A DNA stretch of 21,586 nucleotides from Rs1 sp034111875 (GCA_034111875.1 JAWUWK010000040.1:1-21586), one strand, 5' to 3'. Positions 1 through 7,852 are shown, counted from the stretch's first letter. Translations and numbers: made by a program. Notes: a model not told the origin generated them from the letters alone.

Positions 1-35
1 CCCCAAATTTATAACGCAACTAAAAGGATTTTACC

Positions 36-1541
36 GTGTTTTTACCTATCATAATGGCCGGCGGCTCAGGAACCCGTCTCTGGCCTTTATCCCGTACTCA
101 TTACCCCAAACAGTTTTTAAGCCTAAATGCTGAGCACACTATGTTACAGGCGACCCTTGCTCGCTTAGAAGGATTAGCCCATTCGCCGACCATGTTGATT
201 TGTATTGAAGAGCATCGTTTTATTGCCGCAGAACAGATACGTCAATTAGGTGTTCGCCACAGCGGTATATTTTTAGAGCCTGTTGGGCGAAATACCGCAC
301 CAGCGATTGCGTTGGCGGCTTTAAAGGCAACAGATTTTTTTACTACAGAGGGCGCTAAGATCACGCAGGGAGGGCTAAGATCAACAGATAATGATCCGGT
401 TATATTAGTCTTGGCGGCGGATCATGTGATTGATGATGTCAGCGCTTTCCATGGGGCGATTGTGCGGGCCCATGCGCTGGCTGATGACGGCAAAATGGTC
501 ACCTTTGGAATTGTGGCGACTGGGCCTGTAACTGGTTATGGCTATGTTAGAAGAGGTGCGCTATTAAACGATGCCAGTGAGCAAAGTCACGCGTTAGCCG
601 CTTATTGCGTCAGTGAATTCGTTGAGAAACCAAATTTAACCACGGCACAAGCATATGTAGACGGTGGAGAACATTATTGGAACAGTGGCATGTTTATGTT
701 TAAAGCGAGTCGCTATTTAGAAGTATTAAAAGAGTTTAGGCCGGATATATATGCGGCTTGTGAAAAAGCGATGCTAGGTCAGCAAGTGGATAGTGATTTT
801 GTCAGGGTTGATGTTGAGGCGTTTACCGCTTGTGCGAATGAGTCTATAGATTATGCGGTAATGGAGCCGTTATGCAAACAGGCGAAAGGCGATGTGGTTG
901 TGGTCCCTTTAAATGCAGGTTGGAATGATATCGGCGGCTTTGCGGCACTGTGGCAAGTAGCGACCAAAGACAGCGCGGGTAATGTCTTTAAAGGCGATAT
1001 TAAAGCCCTCGATACTAAGAACTCACTGGTGATTAGTGATGATAAGTTAATCGCCACTGTGGGCGTTGAAGACCTAGTCATTGTCAATACTAAAGATGCT
1101 GTCTTAGTTGCTCATAAAGATAAAGCCGAAGAAGTTAAATCGATTGTGAATCAGCTAAAAGCACAAGGACGCAGTGAAGCGGTTATTCACCGTGAAGTCT
1201 ATCGACCTTGGGGTAAATATGATGCCATTGATAACGGTGAAAGGTTTCAAGTCAAGCACATTAGTGTCGCCCCTGGAGCAAAACTCTCAGTACAGATGCA
1301 TCACCACAGAGCCGAGCATTGGATAGTCGTATCAGGCACTGCGAAAGTTACAAATGGCGATAAGACTTATTTAGTGTCTGAAAATGAATCTACTTATATC
1401 CCAATTGGTCAGTTGCATGCTTTAGAAAACCCTGGGCTTATTCCACTAGAGTTGATAGAAGTACAGTCAGGTTCTTATCTAGGTGAAGACGATATTGTTA
1501 GATTTGAAGATCGCTATGGCAGGGCCGAAGAAAAACACTAA
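36..1541 (+). CDS. algA: Mannose-1-phosphate guanylyltransferase / mannose-6-phosphate isomerase
   Basis: Bifunctional type II phosphomannose isomerase and GDP-mannose pyrophosphorylase (AlgA/ManC/CpsB/XanB family), cytosolic. It makes mannose-6-phosphate from fructose-6-phosphate and GDP-mannose from mannose-1-phosphate and GTP, giving sugar nucleotide for polysaccharides. The nucleotidyltransferase signature GGSGTRLWPLSR is at residues 9-20, with FVEKPN and WNSGMFMF further on. The C-terminal cupin isomerase domain starts near residue 387 and contains QMHHHRAEHWIVVSG. The 501 residues are slightly longer than the usual 470-485. The start is GTG, supported by AAGGA at 24-28 seven bases upstream. 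The gene converges with the exopolysaccharide operon on the other strand, which suggests but does not prove supply of GDP-mannose to that polymer. The symbol could equally be manC or cpsB; the family call is firm. Confidence 0.95.
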   Translation: MFLPIIMAGGSGTRLWPLSRTHYPKQFLSLNAEHTMLQATLARLEGLAHSPTMLICIEEHRFIAAEQIRQLGVRHSGIFLEPVGRNTAPAIALAALKATDFFTTEGAKITQGGLRSTDNDPVILVLAADHVIDDVSAFHGAIVRAHALADDGKMVTFGIVATGPVTGYGYVRRGALLNDASEQSHALAAYCVSEFVEKPNLTTAQAYVDGGEHYWNSGMFMFKASRYLEVLKEFRPDIYAACEKAMLGQQVDSDFVRVDVEAFTACANESIDYAVMEPLCKQAKGDVVVVPLNAGWNDIGGFAALWQVATKDSAGNVFKGDIKALDTKNSLVISDDKLIATVGVEDLVIVNTKDAVLVAHKDKAEEVKSIVNQLKAQGRSEAVIHREVYRPWGKYDAIDNGERFQVKHISVAPGAKLSVQMHHHRAEHWIVVSGTAKVTNGDKTYLVSENESTYIPIGQLHALENPGLIPLELIEVQSGSYLGEDDIVRFEDRYGRAEEKH

Positions 1542-1862
1542 AGACCGATTTACGCACAGAAAAGATTTTAACCTGAATCAGGTTGTAGATAAGCAGGGTA
1601 ATACTTTTTTTATTTTTTCTCGGTGCAGCGAAATCTCTTTGTTACCTTGGTGATAGATAGGTTTTAAAAGATAGTGAACCACAGAGTGCGCAGATGAAAT
1701 ATTTAAAAATCAAATAATCAATACCCTGTGGTGGGTTATTATTTTGGGTTTTCTCGGTGGTGCGCAGTTTCTATGAGCGCTCGGTGGTAGATTGATTTCA
1801 AAGATTGGTTGACCACCAGCAAGAGCGTTTAGGTTAAGTTAAAATTGCCGTCGAACCCGTCA
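1542..1862. other. Convergent intergenic region with degenerate repeats
   Basis: 321 bases between two converging genes with no convincing ORF. A short hairpin (AACCTG, loop AAT, CAGGTT) lies at 1570-1584, but its T-rich tract comes only some 20 bases later, so it is a weak terminator candidate. CTCGGTGGT occurs at 1753-1761 and 1780-1788. GTGCGCAG occurs at 1686-1693 and 1760-1767. A related CTCGGTG is at 1619-1625. GAACCACAGAGTGCGCAG at 1676-1693 resembles the CCACAGAG-type intergenic repeats seen in many proteobacteria (recalled, not searched). Confidence 0.5.
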
Positions 1863-2531
1863 TTAAGTATGGCACACTTTATCCGCTCTCAATTTATCGT
1901 TGCTGATTTTAGGGCAGACTTCTAGGCTTAACTGATAATGCTTGAGTAGCGTTCGAGCAGCCTGTCTATCTTGCTGATAGATCCTTTCTAGAGCGTTTAT
2001 GCCTCGTTGCTGAATCTGGGTCGACATATGATCCCATCCAGAAAATATAGCTTGTACTAGCCCTTGATTACTGCTTATTTCCCAAGGACCGTATTCAATG
2101 GCTTGTTGTACAGAGTATAAAAAGACTACATCATACTGCTGTAATCTTGATTTTATCAGTGCCATATTCGCCCAGCTATAAGGCCATTGTGGGCGAAGTT
2201 GGGTTGCTCTGTGGTGTTCTTGATAAGCGAGGTCTAAGTACTGACGGTACTTAGTCGGGTCGGCTTGATTGTTCAATGCACGTAAATAGTAAATACGGCC
2301 TAAGTATTCTCGATATTCAGCATTGCCAGGTCTAAGTTTTATCGATGTTGATATTTTCTGCTGGGCTGTTTGAGCAGCTTTCTCGCCAAGGCTTCCAGAT
2401 TTTTTGGCTATTATATTTTTAACAGGGTAGTGGCTTATATCAGCCAGTGCAATGATTGCCGCCATGTAAATAAGATAGCTTAGTATAGAAAGTAGACAGG
2501 CAAATAGGCCCAGCTTAAAGACTTTTTGCAT
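1863..2531 (-). CDS. VpsP-like polysaccharide biosynthesis protein
   Basis: A 222-residue protein with one N-terminal membrane segment (about residues 8-30), then a helical, probably periplasmic, region that looks TPR-like. LRPGNAEYREYLGRIYYLRA and ATQLRPQWPYSWANMALIKS are two likely repeats, near residues 67-86 and 114-133. No catalytic motif is visible. It is the last gene of the operon: its ATG lies inside the 3' end of the phosphatase gene (17-base overlap) and has no obvious ribosome binding site of its own, so translation is probably coupled. In Vibrio vps-II a protein of unknown biochemical role, VpsP, follows the kinase VpsO; size, topology and position fit that family. The family name is from memory and no molecular function is assigned. 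It may scaffold or anchor the export machinery. Confidence 0.6.
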   Translation of the reverse strand: MQKVFKLGLFACLLSILSYLIYMAAIIALADISHYPVKNIIAKKSGSLGEKAAQTAQQKISTSIKLRPGNAEYREYLGRIYYLRALNNQADPTKYRQYLDLAYQEHHRATQLRPQWPYSWANMALIKSRLQQYDVVFLYSVQQAIEYGPWEISSNQGLVQAIFSGWDHMSTQIQQRGINALERIYQQDRQAARTLLKHYQLSLEVCPKISNDKLRADKVCHT

Positions 2532-3246
2532 CTGGTTCGATAATACTTAGTGGTGTGTCTATCATTAGGCGTTGCGCGAGTTGGGGTGAATAATGTTGGC
2601 TAACATACTCAAAAGCCTCGGATAATATGGGTGGGCGGTGTTGTGTGTTATGGGCGTCACTGGCAATCACAGAGGCCCAGTCATTACTGATAAATTGCTG
2701 TGCAATGCGATGAGCTTGTTCACCAAATTTACCGGTGACTGACATGGCGGTTAATTGGAACAGGCAGCCACGTTCAAAGAAAGGCGCGGCTTTTTTAATA
2801 TTCTGCATTATCGCTTTGTTGCGCTCAGGGTGCGCGATCATTGGAATGATGTCTCTATCCATTAGCCAGTCTATGAGTTTTTCACTGCCGGCAGGGATGC
2901 CTTCATGCGGCAGCTCTAATAAAATCACGTCTTTATTATGCCAACGGCCCAAAAAAGGTAAATTGTGGCTGGCGTAAAGACTCAGAACCTCAGAGCACAG
3001 TCTGACTTCGCCGGCGATGCTTAGACTTATAGGTAGCTTTAAATCATTCACTTTAGCTTGTAACTTTTGAAAAGGTACTCGCAAGCTAGCCAGAGTGTTT
3101 TCATAGCGCCCAGGATGTACATGGGGTGTTAGCACCATATGGCTGATGCCATCGTCTATTGCTATTTTAAGTAATTTAAGGGTATCTAGCTCGGCGACGG
3201 CCCCTTCATCTACACTGGGAAGCAGATGACAATGCAGGTCTATCAT
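2515..3246 (-). CDS. CpsB/YwqE-type PHP-domain tyrosine-protein phosphatase
   Basis: A 243-residue cytosolic metal-dependent protein tyrosine phosphatase of the PHP superfamily (CpsB/YwqE). All family metal-binding blocks are present: IDLHCHLLPSVDEGA at the N-terminus, LTPHVHPGRYENT near residue 39, IPMIAHPERNKAI near residue 134 and ASDAHNTQHRPP near residue 193. The family removes phosphate from the C-terminal tyrosine cluster of the partner BY kinase, which sets polymer length or export. Here the start overlaps the kinase stop in an ATGA junction, so the two are translationally coupled. Gram-negative systems often use a low-molecular-weight Wzb-type phosphatase instead; the PHP type is best known from Gram-positive capsule loci but also occurs in Proteobacteria. 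The enzyme class is firm; the substrate is inferred from context. Confidence 0.9.
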   Translation of the reverse strand: MIDLHCHLLPSVDEGAVAELDTLKLLKIAIDDGISHMVLTPHVHPGRYENTLASLRVPFQKLQAKVNDLKLPISLSIAGEVRLCSEVLSLYASHNLPFLGRWHNKDVILLELPHEGIPAGSEKLIDWLMDRDIIPMIAHPERNKAIMQNIKKAAPFFERGCLFQLTAMSVTGKFGEQAHRIAQQFISNDWASVIASDAHNTQHRPPILSEAFEYVSQHYSPQLAQRLMIDTPLSIIEPDAKSL

Positions 3247-5474
3247 GTTTTTACGCCTGAGTAGCTATACCCATAGCTATCGTAATAACCGCTGTGATCC
3301 TCGCCGTAGTATCGCTCGGCTTTCTTAACATTTACTTGATTCAATACAACCCCAGCGATGTTGCCGTTCACTTGGCGAATACGTTTTAAACCATTCTTTG
3401 CGTGTTGGGTGTGGGTCGAATCTGCTTTAACCACATACACGTAAGCATCTACTAGGGGCGCTAGCACTAAGGCATCACTCACTGCTTGACATGGTGCAGT
3501 GTCAATGATGATTTTATCGTATATTTTACTTAAACCAGTGAGCAGATCCTTAAAGCGCTGTGAGGAGAGTAATTCAGAAGGGTTAGGCGGTATGGTGCCA
3601 CACGGTAGTACATCAAAACCACCTTCTTGGTAATTAAAAATACACTCTTCCATGCTGTTGGTACGTGCCACTAAGTTAGACAGTCCAAATCGATGGGTAT
3701 CTAAATCTAACGCGCTATGCACTGAAGGGCGGCGCATATCCGCATCAATGAGAAGCACACTGCCGACTTGAGATAAGGTGTATGCCATGCCTAAAGAAGT
3801 GGAGGTTTTTCCCTCGCTTGGGACAGTGGAAGTAACGCTAATAATTTTATATGGTGCGTCTAAGGAGGAGAGTATGATCCCCGTTCTTATCGTGCGTAAT
3901 GACTCAGAATAACCTGAATGGGGCTCTTCTACATATTGTCGATAACTCGAGTTAGCTTGGCGCTTTTTAGCGGGCAGCATAGGCAGTAGTCCCAACATCA
4001 ATTCACCGAGTTTAGTTTCTACATCTAGGCTGGTGTTAATAGTGTTGTCCAATGCTTTGAGTAAAAAAGCGACCATCACCGCGAACATGAAACTGACCAC
4101 AAAGGCCAATGCCACAATAAGCTTCTTGTTGGGTTTTACCGGCTTTAGCGTTGGCGTGGCTCTATCGGTGATACGCGCGTTAGCGGTTTTTAAATCGCCC
4201 GTGGCAGAGGTCTCACTAAAGCGGGTGTAAAATTGATCAAACAATGCGCGCTTAGTGTCGACGTCTTGCTGAAGCTCTCTCAATTTATATTCTTTTGCGC
4301 TTAAGCTCTGCATATCACTTTTGGTGTTGACTAAACTGTTTTCTAGGGAGCTGACCGCTTCTAAAGCCACCTTATATTTATTGACTAAGCCGCTGGCGAT
4401 GGAGATGATCTGTGCATTGAGATTGCTATAGGCTCTAGCACGTTCTGCGTTGATCGCCCTCATTTTAGGGTGCTTTTTGCCATAGCGGCCGGCCACTTCT
4501 GAGCGGCGCAGCTCTACCTGAGCGACCGCGTCTTTTAAATTTTGCACTAAATTATGGCTTAAAATTAACGGGATTAATTGTAAGTTATTGGCGTTCTTGC
4601 GACCGAGTTTCTCGATTTGGTCATACAAGCTTCTCAGTTCAAGTAGTTCTCTTCTGGCGTCCACTAATTTTTCAGAGACTAAGTCTATTTCTCGCTCAGC
4701 TATGCCCAAACCACCATCCTTGCCAACAATTTTCTCTTTTTCACGGTACTGTTGTAAACGCTCTTCAGAGTTCGTTAGTCCCACCCTTTGACCTTTTAAT
4801 TGCTCGTTTAACCAAGTGGTCGCTTTGACAGTAAGTTCTAGTTTAGCTGCTAAATTATCCTCGATGTAACTATTAGCCACTTCGTTGGCAATTCTAGCTG
4901 CTAACTTGGGGTCAGGCGATTCAAAACTAATTCTAACTAACTGAGTTTTTCGAATAGGCTCAATTTTTAAGCTGTTTAGGTAGCTGTTAATTAGGTCCTC
5001 TATACGCGCCGCATTTAAATCGCTTTCACTTTTTACTTGGCTGGGAAGTATATCGGGAAAATACTCTAACATTAAGGCTTTAGGACTGTACTGCTGCAAA
5101 GGGCCTGACTCGCTTTCAACTTTAGGCTGGTATACAGGGTGGTTGATTAAATCCAATTTGTTAATGACTTTTTTGGCTAAGTTTCTCGATTTGAGGATTT
5201 CAAACTGGGTTAATAAATATTCACTGCTGCCATCTATGCCATACACTTCTTGAATAGACACTACATTGGTTTGTTGTGACTCAATTAATAAGGTACTGGT
5301 GCCCTTATATATAGGCGTAATGTTAAACACCACTAAACTACTTAGCAGCGTTATGATAATAGAAAAACCTAATATGCCCCATTTATGTTGCATAAGGACA
5401 CGCCAATATTGGCCTAAATCAATAACTTCTTCTGTTGATGCGATTAAATGACTATCTTTACTGCTGATGTCCAT
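3243..5474 (-). CDS. Polysaccharide co-polymerase fused to BY tyrosine kinase (Wzc/VpsO-like)
   Basis: Inner-membrane chain-length regulator and autophosphorylating tyrosine kinase, 743 residues from ATG 5474. A TTG twelve bases upstream is in frame but has no better ribosome binding site. Order: Wzz domain with first membrane segment (WGILGFSIIITLLSSLVVF, about residues 31-49), a long periplasmic coiled-coil part with a GNVR-like segment (RYGKKHPKMRAINAERA), and a second membrane segment (KLIVALAFVVSFMFAVMVAF). A cytoplasmic P-loop kinase follows, with Walker A STVPSEGKTS, A' LLIDADMRRPSVHSA and Walker B KIIIDTAPC. The tail ends in a tyrosine cluster (ERYYGEDHSGYYDSYGYSYS) with seven Tyr, the expected autophosphorylation site. 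The fused architecture is typical of Proteobacteria. It sits between the OPX gene and its likely phosphatase. Function class is firm; the polymer is unknown. Confidence 0.93.
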   Translation of the reverse strand: MDISSKDSHLIASTEEVIDLGQYWRVLMQHKWGILGFSIIITLLSSLVVFNITPIYKGTSTLLIESQQTNVVSIQEVYGIDGSSEYLLTQFEILKSRNLAKKVINKLDLINHPVYQPKVESESGPLQQYSPKALMLEYFPDILPSQVKSESDLNAARIEDLINSYLNSLKIEPIRKTQLVRISFESPDPKLAARIANEVANSYIEDNLAAKLELTVKATTWLNEQLKGQRVGLTNSEERLQQYREKEKIVGKDGGLGIAEREIDLVSEKLVDARRELLELRSLYDQIEKLGRKNANNLQLIPLILSHNLVQNLKDAVAQVELRRSEVAGRYGKKHPKMRAINAERARAYSNLNAQIISIASGLVNKYKVALEAVSSLENSLVNTKSDMQSLSAKEYKLRELQQDVDTKRALFDQFYTRFSETSATGDLKTANARITDRATPTLKPVKPNKKLIVALAFVVSFMFAVMVAFLLKALDNTINTSLDVETKLGELMLGLLPMLPAKKRQANSSYRQYVEEPHSGYSESLRTIRTGIILSSLDAPYKIISVTSTVPSEGKTSTSLGMAYTLSQVGSVLLIDADMRRPSVHSALDLDTHRFGLSNLVARTNSMEECIFNYQEGGFDVLPCGTIPPNPSELLSSQRFKDLLTGLSKIYDKIIIDTAPCQAVSDALVLAPLVDAYVYVVKADSTHTQHAKNGLKRIRQVNGNIAGVVLNQVNVKKAERYYGEDHSGYYDSYGYSYSGVKT

Positions 5475-5559
5475 GCACAAATCCAACTATTTGAAACTGT
5501 TTTTTGAGTAATATTGAGGGTCTATATCTATTAGCAGATAGTGTATATCTAGCATAAAG

Positions 5560-6102
5560 TTAGAAAAAACTCTCATCCACCGTGATTACATCGCCGGGAA
5601 GAATTTTATGACCATTTTTTATTTTTTTGCGTTTGGCTTCACCATCACTCAGTACATATATTTTGCTGCTAGAGGCCCGCTCTGAAAACCCACCGGCAAG
5701 TGCGACCGCTTTTTGTAGTGTCAGGCCAGGCTGATATGGGTAGGCTCCTGGGGTTTTAACCTCACCATTAATATAAAATTCGCGGTAAGCTATCACTTCG
5801 ATATTAATACTTGGGTTAATTAAGTAGCCATCAGACAAGCGGTTTATTAACAACCGAGTGAGCTCGCCAATAGTGATATCTAGCGCCGTAATCTCGCCTA
5901 GAAAAGGGTAGGAAATAGTCCCTGCATCACTTAAGGTGAATTCAGAACTTAGCTCTTCCTCACCAAATACCTTAACACTAATTTTATCGCCAGTGCCCAA
6001 TCGATAATCCGAGAAGACTTCTGCATTAAGCGGCGCTATAAAAAAAAAGCACAAAAACAGAGTCGTTAAAATTGATTTTAAAAGGGTGGGTATTTTGATC
6101 AT
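5560..6102 (-). CDS. Short polysaccharide export (OPX) protein
   Basis: A 180-residue Poly_export/SLBB protein of the Wza superfamily. The N-terminus is a signal peptide ending near PLNA, residue 27. There is no lipobox cysteine at the cleavage site, so it is predicted as a soluble periplasmic protein rather than a lipoprotein. The Poly_export domain follows (DYRLGTGDKISVKVFGEEEL, then YPFLGEI), with one SLBB domain (EFYINGEVKTPGAYPYQPG, LTLQKAVALAGGF). It ends soon after the SLBB domain and lacks the extra domains and C-terminal amphipathic helix with which the 379-residue E. coli Wza crosses the outer membrane. It therefore probably needs a separate outer-membrane pore, and the beta-barrel gene 21 bases upstream is the obvious candidate. 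VpsN of Vibrio occupies the same place. Confidence 0.9.
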   Translation of the reverse strand: MIKIPTLLKSILTTLFLCFFFIAPLNAEVFSDYRLGTGDKISVKVFGEEELSSEFTLSDAGTISYPFLGEITALDITIGELTRLLINRLSDGYLINPSINIEVIAYREFYINGEVKTPGAYPYQPGLTLQKAVALAGGFSERASSSKIYVLSDGEAKRKKIKNGHKILPGDVITVDESFF

Positions 6103-6123
6103 ATTAAGGCCATTTTTTTCGTA

Positions 6124-7305
6124 TTAAAGAGAAGCTTGTACAGTAAATAGCAATGTGTTTTTCTTAAAGCTGCTGCCGGCTAAGTTAGAATCTGAATCTG
6201 TATGTGTGTAGCCAACGCCAAAATTAAGCCACCTTTTAAGTTCATGGTTCAGGCCTAAAACAAAGGTATTAGTGGTGTCTTTACGGTCTGAATTACCAAA
6301 ATCATCTATGCTAGTTGTATAGGACACAACAGATTTCAAGTCGTCTTTCCAGTAATGATCCCAGTTCACAGCATAGTTGGTAGCGTCTATGTAAGCATCA
6401 GCTGTGGTCGATTCGCCAAAATCTTGGCCAGTGCTAAAGTTTATAGTAGAGTAGGTTTTTGGACTCCATGTAATGTCTGCATTCCAAGTCCCCCCATCAA
6501 CGTCGCTCAAACTAGGGTCTTTGAAATCTTTATCAGACCAACCAATGTCAATAGAACCAGTGGTTTTAGCCGTAGCTTCCCAGCTGGCGCCGAGTAAGTA
6601 GCGCTGTTTAGTGCTGTCTCTATTTGATTGATCATAATCAATTTTACTTCTGGTCACCGTGGCGACGGCAGACGTTTTAGCGGTAATTTTGTATTTGAAA
6701 ACCATACCTAGATCGGATTGGTCGTAATCTCTAGTATCGGTGATAGATCTGAAGTTGGTGAATTTTTTATCCTGATAGCCGGCGTTAAATAAGACCCTGC
6801 CCTTGGCCTCTTTACCGCCAAAAGTATAAGTCCCTTTGGCTGAATTTAGATCAAACTCTAGAGGTGCGCTGGTTATCGATGTTGCCCCGCCGTTTTCATC
6901 GCCTCTTGCTTCGTGGCCTTTGATAATTGAAGCCTCTAAATCAATACGATTGCGACTATTGCCGATGATATTGGCTGTTGTCGTCAAATTATGATCTAAA
7001 TAGTTATCCTGCGAGCTGCTGTGAAGAATACCTTTTTCAATGGCGTAATTTATACGCACCTGCATGTTTTCGGTTTCAGCTTGTAATGCTATGTTAGGGT
7101 TGATTCTGGTTATCCAAGAACTTTTTTTATCGGTCTCAGTTGCCAAAATATTATCATCGTGGCCGGTAATATAGCTTAGACTAGGATACAGACGCATTTC
7201 ACCTATAGGAATCGCTGCGGGTTCAATCGCTGATACCGAAAAAGGAGCTGAAACCAAGATTAAACCTGCTATAACGTGCTGTTTTAATTTCTCACTCTGT
7301 TCCAT
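6124..7305 (-). CDS. Outer-membrane beta-barrel protein of the exopolysaccharide operon (VpsM-like)
   Basis: A 393-residue protein with a signal peptide (cleavage predicted after SAPFSVSA, about residue 26). The rest is almost entirely alternating-hydrophobicity strands rich in D, N, T, S, G and aromatics, such as TTANIIGNSRNRIDLEASI, KGRVLFNAGYQDKKF and SVVSYTTSIDDFG. The last strand is KNTLLFTVQASL, ending in Leu rather than the more usual Phe. This pattern fits the BBP2-type outer-membrane barrels encoded in vps-like clusters. It is the first gene of the operon; AAGGGAG about ten bases before the ATG supports the start. The likely role is the outer-membrane pore for the polymer, together with the short OPX protein; this is inference. 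The barrel fold is well supported, strand number is not determined. Confidence 0.8.
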   Translation of the reverse strand: MEQSEKLKQHVIAGLILVSAPFSVSAIEPAAIPIGEMRLYPSLSYITGHDDNILATETDKKSSWITRINPNIALQAETENMQVRINYAIEKGILHSSSQDNYLDHNLTTTANIIGNSRNRIDLEASIIKGHEARGDENGGATSITSAPLEFDLNSAKGTYTFGGKEAKGRVLFNAGYQDKKFTNFRSITDTRDYDQSDLGMVFKYKITAKTSAVATVTRSKIDYDQSNRDSTKQRYLLGASWEATAKTTGSIDIGWSDKDFKDPSLSDVDGGTWNADITWSPKTYSTINFSTGQDFGESTTADAYIDATNYAVNWDHYWKDDLKSVVSYTTSIDDFGNSDRKDTTNTFVLGLNHELKRWLNFGVGYTHTDSDSNLAGSSFKKNTLLFTVQASL

Positions 7306-7511
7306 TATGTTTCTGCTCCCTTAATATTTATTTAAATGTTGTGGTTAAGCTGTTTTAATTTCACTGCTCAATTCTACACTATATTCATATTCAGTACATT
7401 ATCTTACTTGAGTTTTTTTTTCATTGTATTGTATTGATTTAATTATACCTTTATAAAACTTTAGTTTCTACAGGTTTGGGCCTCTCAATAATTTAAATGT
7501 AAATACAGAGG

Positions 7512-7562
7512 TTATTTTGGCAAGTTTCATAGCTTTGCAGCCAAATAAGTTTCTAAACTTGC
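7512..7562. repeat. Overlapping, mutually exclusive inverted repeats
   Basis: TTATTTTGGC (7512-7521) can pair with GCCAAATAA (7540-7548), nine pairs with one bulged T. GCAAGTTT (7520-7527) can instead pair with AAACTTGC (7555-7562), eight perfect pairs. AAGTTT CT AAACTT at 7547-7560 is a third dyad. The first two share bases 7520-7521 and interlock, so an RNA could hold only one fully. Function unknown. Confidence 0.4.
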
Positions 7563-7713
7563 TTTGCCAGCGAAGTGGAACAGTGGATTGCCAGTATTAC
7601 GCGTTTATGGTTGTTCTTGAGAGGGCGAAGAGGTGCATCGTATTTCAGCGGATTACTCTATCGGCCTAAAACGGATCTGAGCTCCAGCCGTTAGTAAGGC
7701 TTTATTTAGGGGT

Positions 7714-7760
7714 CTATCAATTAAAGCTAATGATTAATTGGCTTTGATCGCTATCAATTA
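7714..7760. promoter_or_regulatory. Cluster of CAATTA half-sites, possible operator
   Basis: CTATCAATTA occurs twice as a direct repeat (7714-7723 and 7751-7760). An inverted repeat CAATTAA, nine-base spacer, TTAATTG spans 7718-7740. Together there are three half-sites about two helical turns apart, just over 90 bases before the moaB start. This arrangement suits a regulator binding site, but AT-rich DNA produces such dyads by chance, and no regulator is identified. Confidence 0.3.
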
Positions 7761-7802
7761 GTCGGCACAAAAGCTATTTCTGGCTGGTATTAGACTATGT
7801 TT

Positions 7803-7818
7803 TGGCTCAGTATGTGCT
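7803..7818 (+). promoter_or_regulatory. Possible sigma54-type promoter for moaB
   Basis: TGGCTC at 7803-7808 and TGC at 7815-7817 give the essential GG-N10-GC spacing of a -24/-12 promoter. Against TGGCACRNNNNTTGCW there are two mismatches. It would start transcription about 20 bases before the moaB ATG. Single matches of this quality are expected by chance in a window this size, so the call is tentative. Confidence 0.3.
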
Positions 7819-7852
7819 GTTTATTATTTTGGTTTTTTAAAAGGGAAGTAGC

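Larger units (their letters stand above)
7306..7852. other. 547-base divergent intergenic region
   Basis: Very AT-rich DNA between the divergent exopolysaccharide operon and moaB, with no believable ORF. It must hold promoters for both directions, although I found no strong sigma70 site. It contains a set of overlapping inverted repeats (7512-7562), a cluster of CAATTA half-sites (7714-7760) and a sigma54-like motif before moaB (7803-7818), each listed separately. The length is unusual among the otherwise compact gaps of this window and suits a heavily regulated exopolysaccharide promoter. Confidence 0.6.

Noticed and set aside
851..1087. Reverse-strand reading frame inside algA, and similar antisense frames over other genes
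   Set aside because: They mirror strongly conserved genes on the other strand, lack ribosome binding sites and show no recognisable protein features.
7518..7539. Second sigma54-like pattern (TTGGCA ... TTTGCA)
   Set aside because: The distance between the GG and GC pairs is wrong; no GC falls ten bases after the GG.
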